Shown here in pieces: positions 1 to 6,130 of a stretch of 6,304 bases of DNA. Made by a program: the position numbers and the translations under genes. Under the pieces are notes generated by a model. The model saw only the letters and a list, made by a program, of their open reading frames with translations. It was not told the DNA's origin and did no database searches. This stretch comes from Armatimonadota bacterium (GTDB lineage Bacteria; Armatimonadota; Zipacnadia; Zipacnadales; UBA11051), in the NCBI GenBank assembly GCA_030612305.1, contig JAUWOG010000147.1:1-6304 (forward strand), read 5' to 3'. Within the stretch, counting starts at the first letter, position 1, and every line of letters begins with the position of its first letter.

Positions 1-2296
1 CCCCATCAACCAGGCTCTCCAGGTCCACTGCCGCCGACGCCGTCCGTGCCTCTTCAACCTGCTTGTGCAGGTCGCCTATTTGCTCCCTGAGCTGCGCAAT
101 GCGCCCGCCGATCTGCTCCGCCGGGCAGTTCAACTCCGCGCTCAGCTCCTGCATCTGCTCCGCCAGTTGCCGGTGATGTGCGGCCGCCGTCATCCCCGTA
201 GTCGCCTCGATGCGCCTGATGCCTGCCGCGACGCTGCTCTCCCCGATGACATGCAGGCTCCCGATTTCACCCGTCCTCCCCACATGCGTCCCGCCGCAAA
301 GCTCCATACTCAGACCCTCGCACGTCACGGTCCGCACCTGCCGGTCATACTTCTCGGTGAAGATGGCGATCGCGCCCTGCGCCAGCGCCTCATCGTACTC
401 CATCTCCGCCACCGACACCGCTCGGTTCTCCAGCACCCATTCATTGCAGAGCCGCTCCACGGCTGCCAACTGCTCCGGCGTCACCGCCTCATGGTGCGTG
501 AAGTCAAAGCGCAGCCGGTCGGCCGCTACCAGCGAACCCGACTGCGACACATGCTCGCCGATCACCTTCCGCAGCGCGGCATGAAGCAGATGCGTCCCCG
601 TGTGGTTGCGCATGATCGCCCGCCGACGCGCCGTGTCAACTCCCGCACTCACCTCATCGCCCACTGCCATCGCCCCGCGCTTCAGCCTCCCCACATGCAG
701 CACCTTATCCCCGTGCTTGACCGTGTTCTCGACCGCGAACTCAAACTTCGGACTATGGATGATACCCTCGTCCCCGATCTGCCCGCCCTGCTCGGCATAG
801 AACGCAGTCGCATCCAGTATCACCGTCGCCTCCGTCTCGGCCTTGGCAAGCTGGGTCTCTTCCCCCTCCACGAGGATCGCCACTACCCTCGCCGTACTGC
901 TGTCCGTATCATGCCCGACGAACTCCGTGGCAGGCAGATGCGCCAGCGAAATCGTCTCTTCCGCGGTGGCCAGTCCTGCACCCTTGCCCGACCTTGCCCG
1001 CTGCGCCGCCATCGCCGCCTCGAAGCCCTCCATGTCCACCTTCAGACTCCGCTCCGCAGCCAGCTCAACCGTCCACGCGCCGGGGAAGCCATACGTATCA
1101 TACAGCGTGAACGCTTTCTCCCCCGGGACTTCGTCCTCATCAGCCTGCTGCAATTCCAGCGCGATCTGCTCGAACAGACTCATCCCCTGCCGCAGCGTTG
1201 AGGCGAAGCGTTCCTCTTCGCGCTGCACTAGCTGCGTCGAGAATTCCTCCCTCTCCGCAAGCTCCGGATACTGCTGTGCCATTGCCGCCGTGACGGCAGG
1301 TATCGCCTGGTACAGGAACGGCTCGCCCGCCCCGAACTGCCTCCCGAAGCGGAACGCCCGCCGGATCAAGCGCCGCAGCACATAGCCTGCCCCTTCATTC
1401 GAGGGCGCGACGCCGTCGGCCAGCACGAACGCCGCCGCCCGCACATGGTCCGTCATAATCCGCAGCGCCAGGTCACGGTGCCCGTCCTCGCCATACGCAT
1501 ACTCCGAGCCGGTCTGCTTGTTGATGACCTCGATGATGCGCCGCATGATTGCAGCCATCTCATCCGTCTGCGCCACATGCCGCACGTTCTGCATCACCAG
1601 CGCCAGCCGTTCCAGACCCAGCCCCGTATCAATGCCCGCGCTCGGAAGCGGTGTCAGCGTCCCATCCTCCGCCTCCGTGTACATCTGAAACACCAGGTTC
1701 CACAACTCCAGATACCTGTCGCAGTCACAGCCCACGGTGCAGTCCGGCCGGTCGCAGCCCAACTCCGGCCCCAGATCCAGATGGATCTCGCTGCATGGCC
1801 CGCACGGGCCCTCCCAGCGCTCCTTCGGCCACCAGTTATCCGAACGGCCCAGGCGGCTGATCCGCGCCATCGGCACCCCTATCTTCTCATGCCAGATTCC
1901 CTCCGCCTCGTCATCATCCGTGTGCACCGTGACATACAGGTCTTCCTTCGGAAGCTCCAGCACATTGGTCACGAAGTCCCACGCGAGCTCGATGGCCCCT
2001 TCCTTCAGGTAATCGCTGAACGAGAAGTTCCCCATCATCTCAAAGAACGTGCAGTAGCGGTTATGGAACCCGACACCCTCAATGTCATTGGTGCGCAGGA
2101 TTTTCTGGATACTCACCGCACACGGCGCAGGCGGCTCCTCCTCGCCACGGAACGCCGCCATATACGGCTGCATTCCCGCGCTGGTGAACAGGCTCGTCGC
2201 GTCGTCGCGCAGCACCAGCGGCGCACTGGGCTGAACCAGATGCCCACGCTCCGCAAAATAGCCGACAAACAGGTCGCGTAACTCCTGTACGGTCAT
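1..2296 (-). CDS. alaS: Alanyl-tRNA synthetase, 3' end cut by window edge
   Basis: Cytoplasmic class II synthetase that charges tRNA-Ala with alanine and hydrolyses mischarged Ser/Gly-tRNA-Ala. The frame from ATG at 2296 gives 765 residues without a stop to the left edge. Bacterial AlaRS is usually about 870-880 residues, so most of the C-terminal oligomerisation domain (C-Ala) is outside. The catalytic core covers about 1-240, with motif 2 near FHNRYCTFFEMMGNFSF (77-93) and motif 3 near GIDTGLGLER (221-230). A Cys-rich insert (C181, C186, C190, C192) precedes RYLELWNLVF. The tRNA-recognition region follows, then the editing domain with all four zinc ligands: HTGTH (H565, H569) and CGGTH (C667, H671). 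The start lies 4 nt after the upstream permease stop (TGA-GACT-ATG), implying translational coupling. The Shine-Dalgarno is modest (GAGG about 12 nt upstream). No T-box or other leader has room to exist. Identification is very secure. Confidence 0.98.
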   Translation of the reverse strand, partial: MTVQELRDLFVGYFAERGHLVQPSAPLVLRDDATSLFTSAGMQPYMAAFRGEEEPPAPCAVSIQKILRTNDIEGVGFHNRYCTFFEMMGNFSFSDYLKEGAIELAWDFVTNVLELPKEDLYVTVHTDDDEAEGIWHEKIGVPMARISRLGRSDNWWPKERWEGPCGPCSEIHLDLGPELGCDRPDCTVGCDCDRYLELWNLVFQMYTEAEDGTLTPLPSAGIDTGLGLERLALVMQNVRHVAQTDEMAAIMRRIIEVINKQTGSEYAYGEDGHRDLALRIMTDHVRAAAFVLADGVAPSNEGAGYVLRRLIRRAFRFGRQFGAGEPFLYQAIPAVTAAMAQQYPELAEREEFSTQLVQREEERFASTLRQGMSLFEQIALELQQADEDEVPGEKAFTLYDTYGFPGAWTVELAAERSLKVDMEGFEAAMAAQRARSGKGAGLATAEETISLAHLPATEFVGHDTDSSTARVVAILVEGEETQLAKAETEATVILDATAFYAEQGGQIGDEGIIHSPKFEFAVENTVKHGDKVLHVGRLKRGAMAVGDEVSAGVDTARRRAIMRNHTGTHLLHAALRKVIGEHVSQSGSLVAADRLRFDFTHHEAVTPEQLAAVERLCNEWVLENRAVSVAEMEYDEALAQGAIAIFTEKYDRQVRTVTCEGLSMELCGGTHVGRTGEIGSLHVIGESSVAAGIRRIEATTGMTAAAHHRQLAEQMQELSAELNCPAEQIGGRIAQLREQIGDLHKQVEEARTASAAVDLESLVDG

Positions 2297-2300
2297 AGTC

Positions 2301-3707
2301 TCACTCGTCCTCATCTTCGCCTTGCTCTGTACCGGAGCCGACCGCGACCTCCGGCTCCTGCTCCTGCTCCGGCTCCGTCTCCTCGCCCTTCGGCTCGGCA
2401 CTCGACGCGCTCGCGGCCGACCTCTCCGCGCCCGATCCGAGACTCCCCTCCGCGCCGCCGTGCAGCCGCCGGAAATATCCCCAGACACCCTTGATGCCCG
2501 CCGACACATCCAGCAACAGCGGCTCCGAAGGCGCCCGTACCACTTCCGGCCCCGGACCGATCGCCGGTATCCATTTCGCCAGGATAATCTTGATACAGCC
2601 TGCTATCGGCATGCCAATGATGACCCCGATCAACCCGAAAAGCTCGTACCCGGCGAACATCGCGAACAGAACCACCAGCGGGTCGAGATTGATCCGCCGC
2701 CCGATCAGCTTCGGCTGCACGATGATCGCAAAGTACTGGCTCATTGTCAGCATCAGAACCCCGGCCAGGCCGCTGGCGAGCCCCGGCGTCGACGTAGCCG
2801 TCACATACGTCAGAGCCGCGGCGCTGCCTGCACTCACCACCGGCCCCACGTACGGCACCATATTCGTGATGCCGGTCAGCAGCCCCACCACCAGCGCGTA
2901 CTGGTTGCCGAAGAACGCCGCCAGCACATACATGATGATCGTCGCACCGATCCCATTGGCGAAGAACAGCACCATGATCCCGCGCAGATATTGCCCCAGC
3001 ATCGTACCGATCTCGGTGCTGACCTCGCTGACCTCACTGCTGTGCTCGCTTGGAATCAGCTTCCGCAGCGTGCTGCGCAGCGTCTCGGCAAGCATCATGA
3101 AATGGAAGCTTATCACCAGCAGCAGAATCCCGACGCCGACAACGCCCAGAGAGGCCATGAGTTGCCGGCTCACCCAACGCAGCACATCCGGCACATGCTC
3201 CGTCGCCCACGCCTTGGCCTCCGGAATCCGCGCGTCCAGCATCTCCCAGATCTCCAGATGTGGCAGATGGCTGCCCAGCCACGCCTGTGTACCGCTGCTG
3301 ATGTTGTTATACAGCTCGAAGACTTGCTGGTTGTACTCATCGAAGTGCTCCGCCACACTCATCGCCTGCGACACCAGCGCCGGCACCAGCGCCCAGCCGC
3401 ACAGTGCCAGCACCGCGACCAGGCCCGCGAAAACCGCCCATACCGCCCCCACTCGCCGCCAGCCCTTCCGCTGCAGGCGCAACACCAGCGGCTCCAGAGC
3501 GTACGCCACACAGAACCCCGCGATGAAGAGACCGATCACGCCCCTCAACCTGATCGCCAACAGGTACGCGGCAACCAGCGACAGACCGCCGACGAAGAAC
3601 GCCGACACCATCGAGGACCACCAGTGCAGTCCCAGCGACTGCTCCGTCGCCCCGGACCGCTGCCGGCCGCTCACCTGTCCTTGCTGCTCTCCCTCGCGCT
3701 TTTCCAT
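2301..3707 (-). CDS. AI-2E family transporter (second of two tandem paralogues)
   Basis: Polytopic inner-membrane protein of the AI-2E/UPF0118 family (PF01594), 468 residues. Characterised members include autoinducer-2 exporters and Na+/H+ antiporters, so the substrate cannot be assigned here. Hydrophobic segments lie at about 32-52, 56-73, 87-112, 183-206, 242-264, 268-304, 309-330 and 343-376, with a soluble loop at 115-180. Family hallmarks are MVPYVGPVVSAGSA (283-296) and IGRRINLDP with GYELFGLIGVIIGMP (335-367). It aligns without gaps to its upstream paralogue through residue 388; in 331-380 I count 32 of 50 identities. After the membrane domain comes VRAPSEPLLLDV (390-401). The protein then ends in a low-complexity Ser/Ala stretch and an acidic Glu/Asp tail (about 440-468), absent from the paralogue. 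ATG 3707 was chosen because AGGGA precedes it by 3 nt and no earlier in-frame start is apparent. alaS follows 4 nt after its stop. Confidence 0.92.
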   Translation of the reverse strand: MEKREGEQQGQVSGRQRSGATEQSLGLHWWSSMVSAFFVGGLSLVAAYLLAIRLRGVIGLFIAGFCVAYALEPLVLRLQRKGWRRVGAVWAVFAGLVAVLALCGWALVPALVSQAMSVAEHFDEYNQQVFELYNNISSGTQAWLGSHLPHLEIWEMLDARIPEAKAWATEHVPDVLRWVSRQLMASLGVVGVGILLLVISFHFMMLAETLRSTLRKLIPSEHSSEVSEVSTEIGTMLGQYLRGIMVLFFANGIGATIIMYVLAAFFGNQYALVVGLLTGITNMVPYVGPVVSAGSAAALTYVTATSTPGLASGLAGVLMLTMSQYFAIIVQPKLIGRRINLDPLVVLFAMFAGYELFGLIGVIIGMPIAGCIKIILAKWIPAIGPGPEVVRAPSEPLLLDVSAGIKGVWGYFRRLHGGAEGSLGSGAERSAASASSAEPKGEETEPEQEQEPEVAVGSGTEQGEDEDE

Positions 3708-3710
3708 GCT

Positions 3711-3715
3711 TCCCT
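3711..3715 (-). promoter_or_regulatory. Ribosome binding site of second AI-2E gene
   Basis: AGGGA lies 3 nt before ATG 3707, within the 10-nt stretch GCAGGGAAGC that separates the duplicated stop codon at 3718-3720 from the start. The spacing is shorter than ideal. This is the only plausible Shine-Dalgarno for this start. Confidence 0.5.
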
Positions 3716-3716
3716 G

Positions 3717-3745
3717 CTCACGACTCCACTTGCTTTTCGATGCTG
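3717..3745 (-). repeat. 29-bp direct repeat, copy 1: displaced copy of the first permease gene's 3' end
   Basis: Read on the minus strand, this segment carries codons for S-I-E-K-Q-V-E-S followed by TGA (3720-3718), identical at all 29 bases to the real C-terminus and stop of the upstream permease gene at 4090-4118. Similarity continues at lower level on both sides: 8 of the next 10 bases at 3746-3755 match 4119-4128, and 7 of 10 at 3708-3717 match 4081-4090 (counting the shared G). There is no permease body attached to this copy, so it is an orphan tail. It sits 10 nt before the second permease's ATG. Confidence 0.93.
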
Positions 3746-3811
3746 GCCACGGCCCTGCACCGCGCCGGCCGTGTGCCTTTGCACTTTGCCGTATGTTCTA
3801 TGCCGTTGGAG

Positions 3812-3830
3812 GACAGGCATCCTGCCTGTC
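3812..3830. repeat. REP-like palindrome (GACAGGCA-TCC-TGCCTGTC)
   Basis: This is a perfect 8-bp inverted repeat with a 3-nt loop. One reading frame through it gives W-R-T-G-I-L-P-V and the opposite strand gives D-R-Q-D-A-C-P. From memory, these words recur as spurious peptides in intergenic DNA of several environmental phyla (Verrucomicrobia, Planctomycetes, Armatimonadota-like genomes), where they mark dispersed REP/RAYT-type palindromes. No transposase is present in this window. The palindrome itself is certain; the family assignment is from memory and not searched. Confidence 0.65.
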
Positions 3831-3852
3831 AATGCCTTTCATCAATGTCGTT

Positions 3853-3874
3853 GCCGTATGCCTTTGCCGCCGCC
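3853..3874 (+). repeat. 22-bp direct repeat, copy A
   Basis: This segment, beginning GCCGTATGCCTTTGCC, is identical over 22 bases to 3933-3954. The two copies bracket the hairpin at 3883-3929. A shorter relative, GCCGTATG alone, occurs at 3789-3796. Confidence 0.85.
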
Positions 3875-3882
3875 GTTCGGAG

Positions 3883-3929
3883 GGGCCGAATCCGAGGCGG
3901 AAGCGCAGCTTCTGCCGAGAATCCGGCCC
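3883..3929. repeat. 47-nt imperfect palindrome (hairpin)
   Basis: A left arm (3883-3904) and right arm (3908-3929) of 22 nt each match at 17 of 22 positions as an inverted repeat, with a 3-nt loop GCA. The ends (GGGCCG / CGGCCC) and the core (GAAGC / GCTTC) are perfectly paired. No T-run follows on either strand, so it does not look like an intrinsic terminator. A mobile palindromic repeat or an RNA-processing or stabilising structure are alternatives. Confidence 0.75.
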
Positions 3930-3932
3930 ACA

Positions 3933-3954
3933 GCCGTATGCCTTTGCCGCCGCC
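3933..3954 (+). repeat. 22-bp direct repeat, copy B
   Basis: Identical to 3853-3874 and starting 80 bp away from it. It begins 3 nt after the 47-nt palindrome ends, so repeat plus palindrome may form one unit with a partial second copy. Confidence 0.85.
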
Positions 3955-3965
3955 CTTTGCCATCT

Positions 3966-4011
3966 CCCCTCTCCATGTGCTGTGCCCAGCGCCGGAGAGG
4001 GGCGGGGGTGA
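3966..4011. repeat. C/G-rich palindrome with GGGGTGAGG tail
   Basis: CCCCTCTCC (3966-3974) and GGAGAGGGG (3994-4002) form a perfect 9-bp inverted repeat around a 19-nt loop, followed by CGGGGGTGAGGGG. This arrangement resembles a widespread intergenic repeat whose spurious translation reads like G-E-G-x-G-V-R-G in many bacterial genomes (from memory). It is probably a dispersed repeat copy rather than a functional site of these genes. Confidence 0.6.
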
Positions 4012-4014
4012 GGG

Positions 4015-4034
4015 GCCGTTGCCGTTGCCGTTGC
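4015..4034. repeat. GCCGTT hexamer microsatellite
   Basis: Three uninterrupted GCCGTT units (4015-4032) pass into degenerate relatives (GCCGTG, CGCCGTTGCC) up to about 4050. Such a short tandem array can change length by slippage. It is non-coding here, so any effect would be on spacing only. Confidence 0.75.
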
Positions 4035-4069
4035 CGTGCGCCGTTGCCTTATGCCTTTGCCGTGGCCCA

Positions 4070-4088
4070 AAGGATCCGCAGCATCCTT
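4070..4088 (-). other. Small hairpin just after the first permease stop
   Basis: AAGGAT (4070-4075) and ATCCTT (4083-4088) form a 6-bp stem with a 7-nt loop, beginning two bases after the TGA at 4093-4091 on the minus strand. There is no U-tract (the next bases on that strand read TGGGCC), so a terminator call is not supported. It may be chance. Confidence 0.3.
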
Positions 4089-4089
4089 A

Positions 4090-4118
4090 CTCACGACTCC
4101 ACTTGCTTTTCGATGCTG
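4090..4118 (-). repeat. 29-bp direct repeat, copy 2: native 3' end of first permease gene
   Basis: This copy is in frame with the first AI-2E gene and encodes its final residues S-I-E-K-Q-V-E-S and stop TGA (4093-4091). It is the presumed source of the identical copy at 3717-3745. The start-to-start distance between copies is 373 bp. Confidence 0.93.
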
Positions 4119-5377
4119 TCCACGACCCGCCCGCTCAGCCGCCGCCGCCCTTCCCACGCATTCGACGCCCCATGCGCAACATCCAGATGCAGCGGCTCCG
4201 ACGGGGCCCGCACGCCCGGCGCCGAACCGATCACCGGCACCCATTTCGCCAGCGTAATCTTGATGCTCGCCGCCAGCGGCATCCCGATGATCATGCCGAC
4301 AAGGCCGAACAGTTGGTATCCGGCTATCACCGCGAACAGCCCGATCACCGGATGCAGGTCAATCCGCCGCCCGACCAGGTTCGGCCGCACGATCAGGTCG
4401 AATATCTGGTCTATCACCGCTGCTACCGCCATCGCCGCAACCGCGGCCCACAACGGCTCGCCGGACGCCGTCATATATGTGAGAATCCCCGCGCTGCCCA
4501 AAGTCACTATGCTCCCCACGTAGGGCACCACGCGGAACACGCCGGCAATGGCCCCGATCGTCAGCGCGTACTTGCTCCCGAAAAACAGCCCCACGACCTC
4601 CAGCCCCAGCCACGTCGCCACCGTCGTCAGGATCGTCAGCAGCACCATCGCCCGCAGGTAGCGCCCCAGCATCGCCGTGATGTCGTGACCTATTTCGGCG
4701 ACCTCGTCCGTGTGCTCCCGAGGTATCAGCTTCCTTACCGTCGTCTCCAGCTTCGCCTTCAGCAGCATGAAGTGAAAGCTGATCACCAGCACGATGACGC
4801 CTATCCCGAGCACCCCCAGCGAGGCCACCAGTTGCAGGCTGATCCACTGCAGCATCGCCGGCGCCCGCGAAGTGAACCACTGCCGGGCGTGGTAGCTGCG
4901 TTCGTCAATCATCTCATTGACGTTCGCATCCGGGTAGCGCTCGACAAGCCATACCTCGGCCGAAACGCGCCCTCTGTCAAAGACCTCCAGCACCCGCTCG
5001 CTATAGACGGGCCAGTTGCGCACCGCGTCCTGCGCCTGGCTCACAAGCATCGGCACCAGTGTCCAGCCCACCAGCGCGATCACTATTATCAGACCCGACA
5101 GGATAATCCAGACGGCCTTCACGCGCGACACGCCGGCATCCTGCATCCGCTTGATAAGGGGTTCGAAGAAATACGCCACGAAGTACCCGATGGCGAAGAG
5201 CAACAGCACCCGCTGCAGCTTGTACGCCAGGTAGCCGGCAACGATCAGCGCCAGCCCCCCGAAGAACACCGCCAGCACCGTCCTGGCCCAGGAGTGCTTC
5301 GACCCGCTAGCCGCGCCCGGTTCGCCCGCACCGGCCGCCGAACTCTCGCTTCTCTCCGGCCCGCCCGCGCTGCTCAC
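4091..5377 (-). CDS. AI-2E family transporter (first of two tandem paralogues)
   Basis: Polytopic inner-membrane protein of the AI-2E/UPF0118 family (PF01594), 428 residues; substrate unknown. A Ser/Ala/Gly-rich hydrophilic N-terminus (1-28) is followed by hydrophobic segments at about 33-51, 56-72, 88-112, 182-206, 242-258, 262-304, 308-330 and 343-375, with a soluble loop at about 115-178. Family signatures are VVPYVGSIVTLGSAG (283-297), VGRRIDLHP (335-343) and GYQLFGLVGMIIGMP (353-367). VRAPSEPLHLDV (389-400) after the membrane domain is shared with the downstream paralogue. The start is GTG at 5377, whose last two bases plus the next base overlap the sigma factor stop (GTGA, 5377-5374). 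GGAG with 5-nt spacing inside the sigma gene supports this start. The overlap implies co-translation with the sigma factor. Confidence 0.92.
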   Translation of the reverse strand: MSSAGGPERSESSAAGAGEPGAASGSKHSWARTVLAVFFGGLALIVAGYLAYKLQRVLLLFAIGYFVAYFFEPLIKRMQDAGVSRVKAVWIILSGLIIVIALVGWTLVPMLVSQAQDAVRNWPVYSERVLEVFDRGRVSAEVWLVERYPDANVNEMIDERSYHARQWFTSRAPAMLQWISLQLVASLGVLGIGVIVLVISFHFMLLKAKLETTVRKLIPREHTDEVAEIGHDITAMLGRYLRAMVLLTILTTVATWLGLEVVGLFFGSKYALTIGAIAGVFRVVPYVGSIVTLGSAGILTYMTASGEPLWAAVAAMAVAAVIDQIFDLIVRPNLVGRRIDLHPVIGLFAVIAGYQLFGLVGMIIGMPLAASIKITLAKWVPVIGSAPGVRAPSEPLHLDVAHGASNAWEGRRRLSGRVVDSIEKQVES

Positions 5378-6126
5378 TGGCTCTCCATCATGTTCCGCAG
5401 CCGTTGCAGTGCCCGCTGCTGCAGCCGCGATACGTGCATCTGCGATATCCCAAGCCGCTCTCCCACCGCCTCCTGCGACATCTCCACAAAGAAGCGCATC
5501 ACCAGGATCACCTTCTCGCGAGTGGGCAAACGTTCCAGGTATTCGGCGATCTCCTGATGGTCTATCAGGGCTGCCAGGTCGGAGTCATCTTCACCCGCTC
5601 GCTCGATGTATGAGCTGCCTTCATCGTCATCACTGCCCCTGTCGTCAATACTCACTAGCTCGTACTGGCGACCCACCTCTATCGCCTCGATCACTTGCTC
5701 CACGCTGACCCCGAGCTCCGAGCCCACCTCCGAGTAGGTTGGCGAGCGCCCCAGATGCTGGGTCAGTCGCTGCTGCGCCGCCTGTGCCTTCGTCGAGAGC
5801 TCCTGCAGCCGTCGCGGCACCCGCATGGACCACGTCAGGTCGCGGAAGTAGCGCCGGATCTCGCCCTTGATCGTCGGCACCGCAAAGGTGGCGAATTTCG
5901 TCCCCCGCGACGGGTCAAACCGATCAATGGCGTTGATAAGCCCGATGTGACCCACGCTCACGATGTCCTCATACGCCTCACGCGAATCCGCATACTCCCG
6001 CGCCACGTGCCGAACCAGGCCCTCGTGCTTGTTGATCAGATATGCCCGCAGCTCCGGGTCCCCGGAGGCGCGGAGCAACTCAAATAGCTGTGGGCTACTC
6101 AACTCGTCCCAGCGAGATGGTATCAA
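5374..6126 (-). CDS. Group 3 RNA polymerase sigma factor, SigB/SigF/SigG family
   Basis: A 250-residue alternative sigma factor. It lacks region 1.1. Region 2 spans about 26-96 (core-binding and -10 recognition; DIVSVGHIGLINAIDRFDP at 54-72, GTKFATFAVPTIKGEIRRYF at 75-94). Region 3 is at about 102-150 (MRVPRRLQEL, GRSPTYSEVGSELGVS). An acidic linker at 160-183 follows, then region 4 (about 187-246) with the -35-binding helix-turn-helix around SQEAVGERLGISQMHVSRLQ (217-236). This layout is typical of stress or sporulation sigmas held by an RsbW/SpoIIAB anti-sigma, which is encoded just upstream. The start is TTG at 6126: an in-frame TGA lies at 6153-6151, no ATG or GTG intervenes, and a strong GAGGTGA sits 4 nt before. 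Which subfamily (B, F or G) cannot be decided by eye. Confidence 0.95.
   Translation of the reverse strand: MIPSRWDELSSPQLFELLRASGDPELRAYLINKHEGLVRHVAREYADSREAYEDIVSVGHIGLINAIDRFDPSRGTKFATFAVPTIKGEIRRYFRDLTWSMRVPRRLQELSTKAQAAQQRLTQHLGRSPTYSEVGSELGVSVEQVIEAIEVGRQYELVSIDDRGSDDDEGSSYIERAGEDDSDLAALIDHQEIAEYLERLPTREKVILVMRFFVEMSQEAVGERLGISQMHVSRLQQRALQRLRNMMESQ
5381..5386 (-). promoter_or_regulatory. Ribosome binding site of first AI-2E gene, inside the sigma gene
   Basis: GGAGAG on the minus strand, with GGAG 5 nt before the GTG start at 5377, lies in the last codons of the sigma factor (M-E-S-Q). It decides the GTG start and indicates translational coupling through the GTGA overlap. Confidence 0.65.
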
Positions 6127-6130
6127 CGCT

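Larger units (their letters stand above)
3746..4089. other. 344-bp non-coding block of repeats and palindromes between the two permease genes
   Basis: This is the only gene-free stretch over 300 bp in the window. I find no credible gene in it on either strand. It is bounded by the two 29-bp repeats and contains, from left to right: a palindrome at 3812-3830; a 22-bp repeat at 3853-3874; a hairpin at 3883-3929; the 22-bp repeat again at 3933-3954; a palindrome at 3966-4002; a GCCGTT microsatellite from 4015; and a small hairpin at 4070-4088. The word TGCCTTTGC occurs four times (3774, 3859, 3939, 4052). It contrasts with the 4-nt gaps or overlaps at every other gene junction here. It could be an inserted non-autonomous element, accreted REP-like repeats, or an mRNA-processing spacer. 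Confidence 0.7.

Noticed and set aside
65..2281. Forward-strand open frames opposite alaS (378 and 278 residues, among others)
   Set aside because: The opposite strand encodes an intact AlaRS with every expected motif; these frames are Arg/His/Leu-rich shadows.
2297..2330. T-box or other leader controlling alaS
   Set aside because: alaS starts 4 nt after the upstream stop codon, leaving no room for a leader RNA.
3827..3832. TTGACA on the minus strand inside the gap, as a -35 promoter element
   Set aside because: No -10-like hexamer occurs at 16-18 nt; the nearest weak candidate (TAGAAC) is 26 nt away. The match is also partly part of the palindrome.
3883..4088. Intrinsic terminator after the first permease gene
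   Set aside because: Hairpins are present, but none is followed by a T-run on the minus strand.
3708..4090. CRISPR array suggested by the repeated words in the gap
   Set aside because: There are only two exact 22-bp copies, with a palindrome rather than a unique spacer between them and no regular period; no cas genes are present.
3798..4244. 148-residue minus-strand frame through the gap between the permeases
   Set aside because: It overlaps the first permease's 3' end out of frame and its sequence is made of repeat translations (for example D-R-Q-D-A-C-P), so it is not a gene.
2322..4523. 733-residue forward-strand open frame across the second permease, gap and first permease
   Set aside because: It is antisense to two genes with clear family signatures, is rich in Arg/His/Pro/Gln as expected of a complementary frame in GC-rich DNA, and shows no recognisable domain.
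3740..5557. 605-residue forward-strand open frame across the gap, first permease and sigma gene
   Set aside because: It is a complementary-strand shadow of the permease and sigma genes, with low-complexity composition and no recognisable fold.
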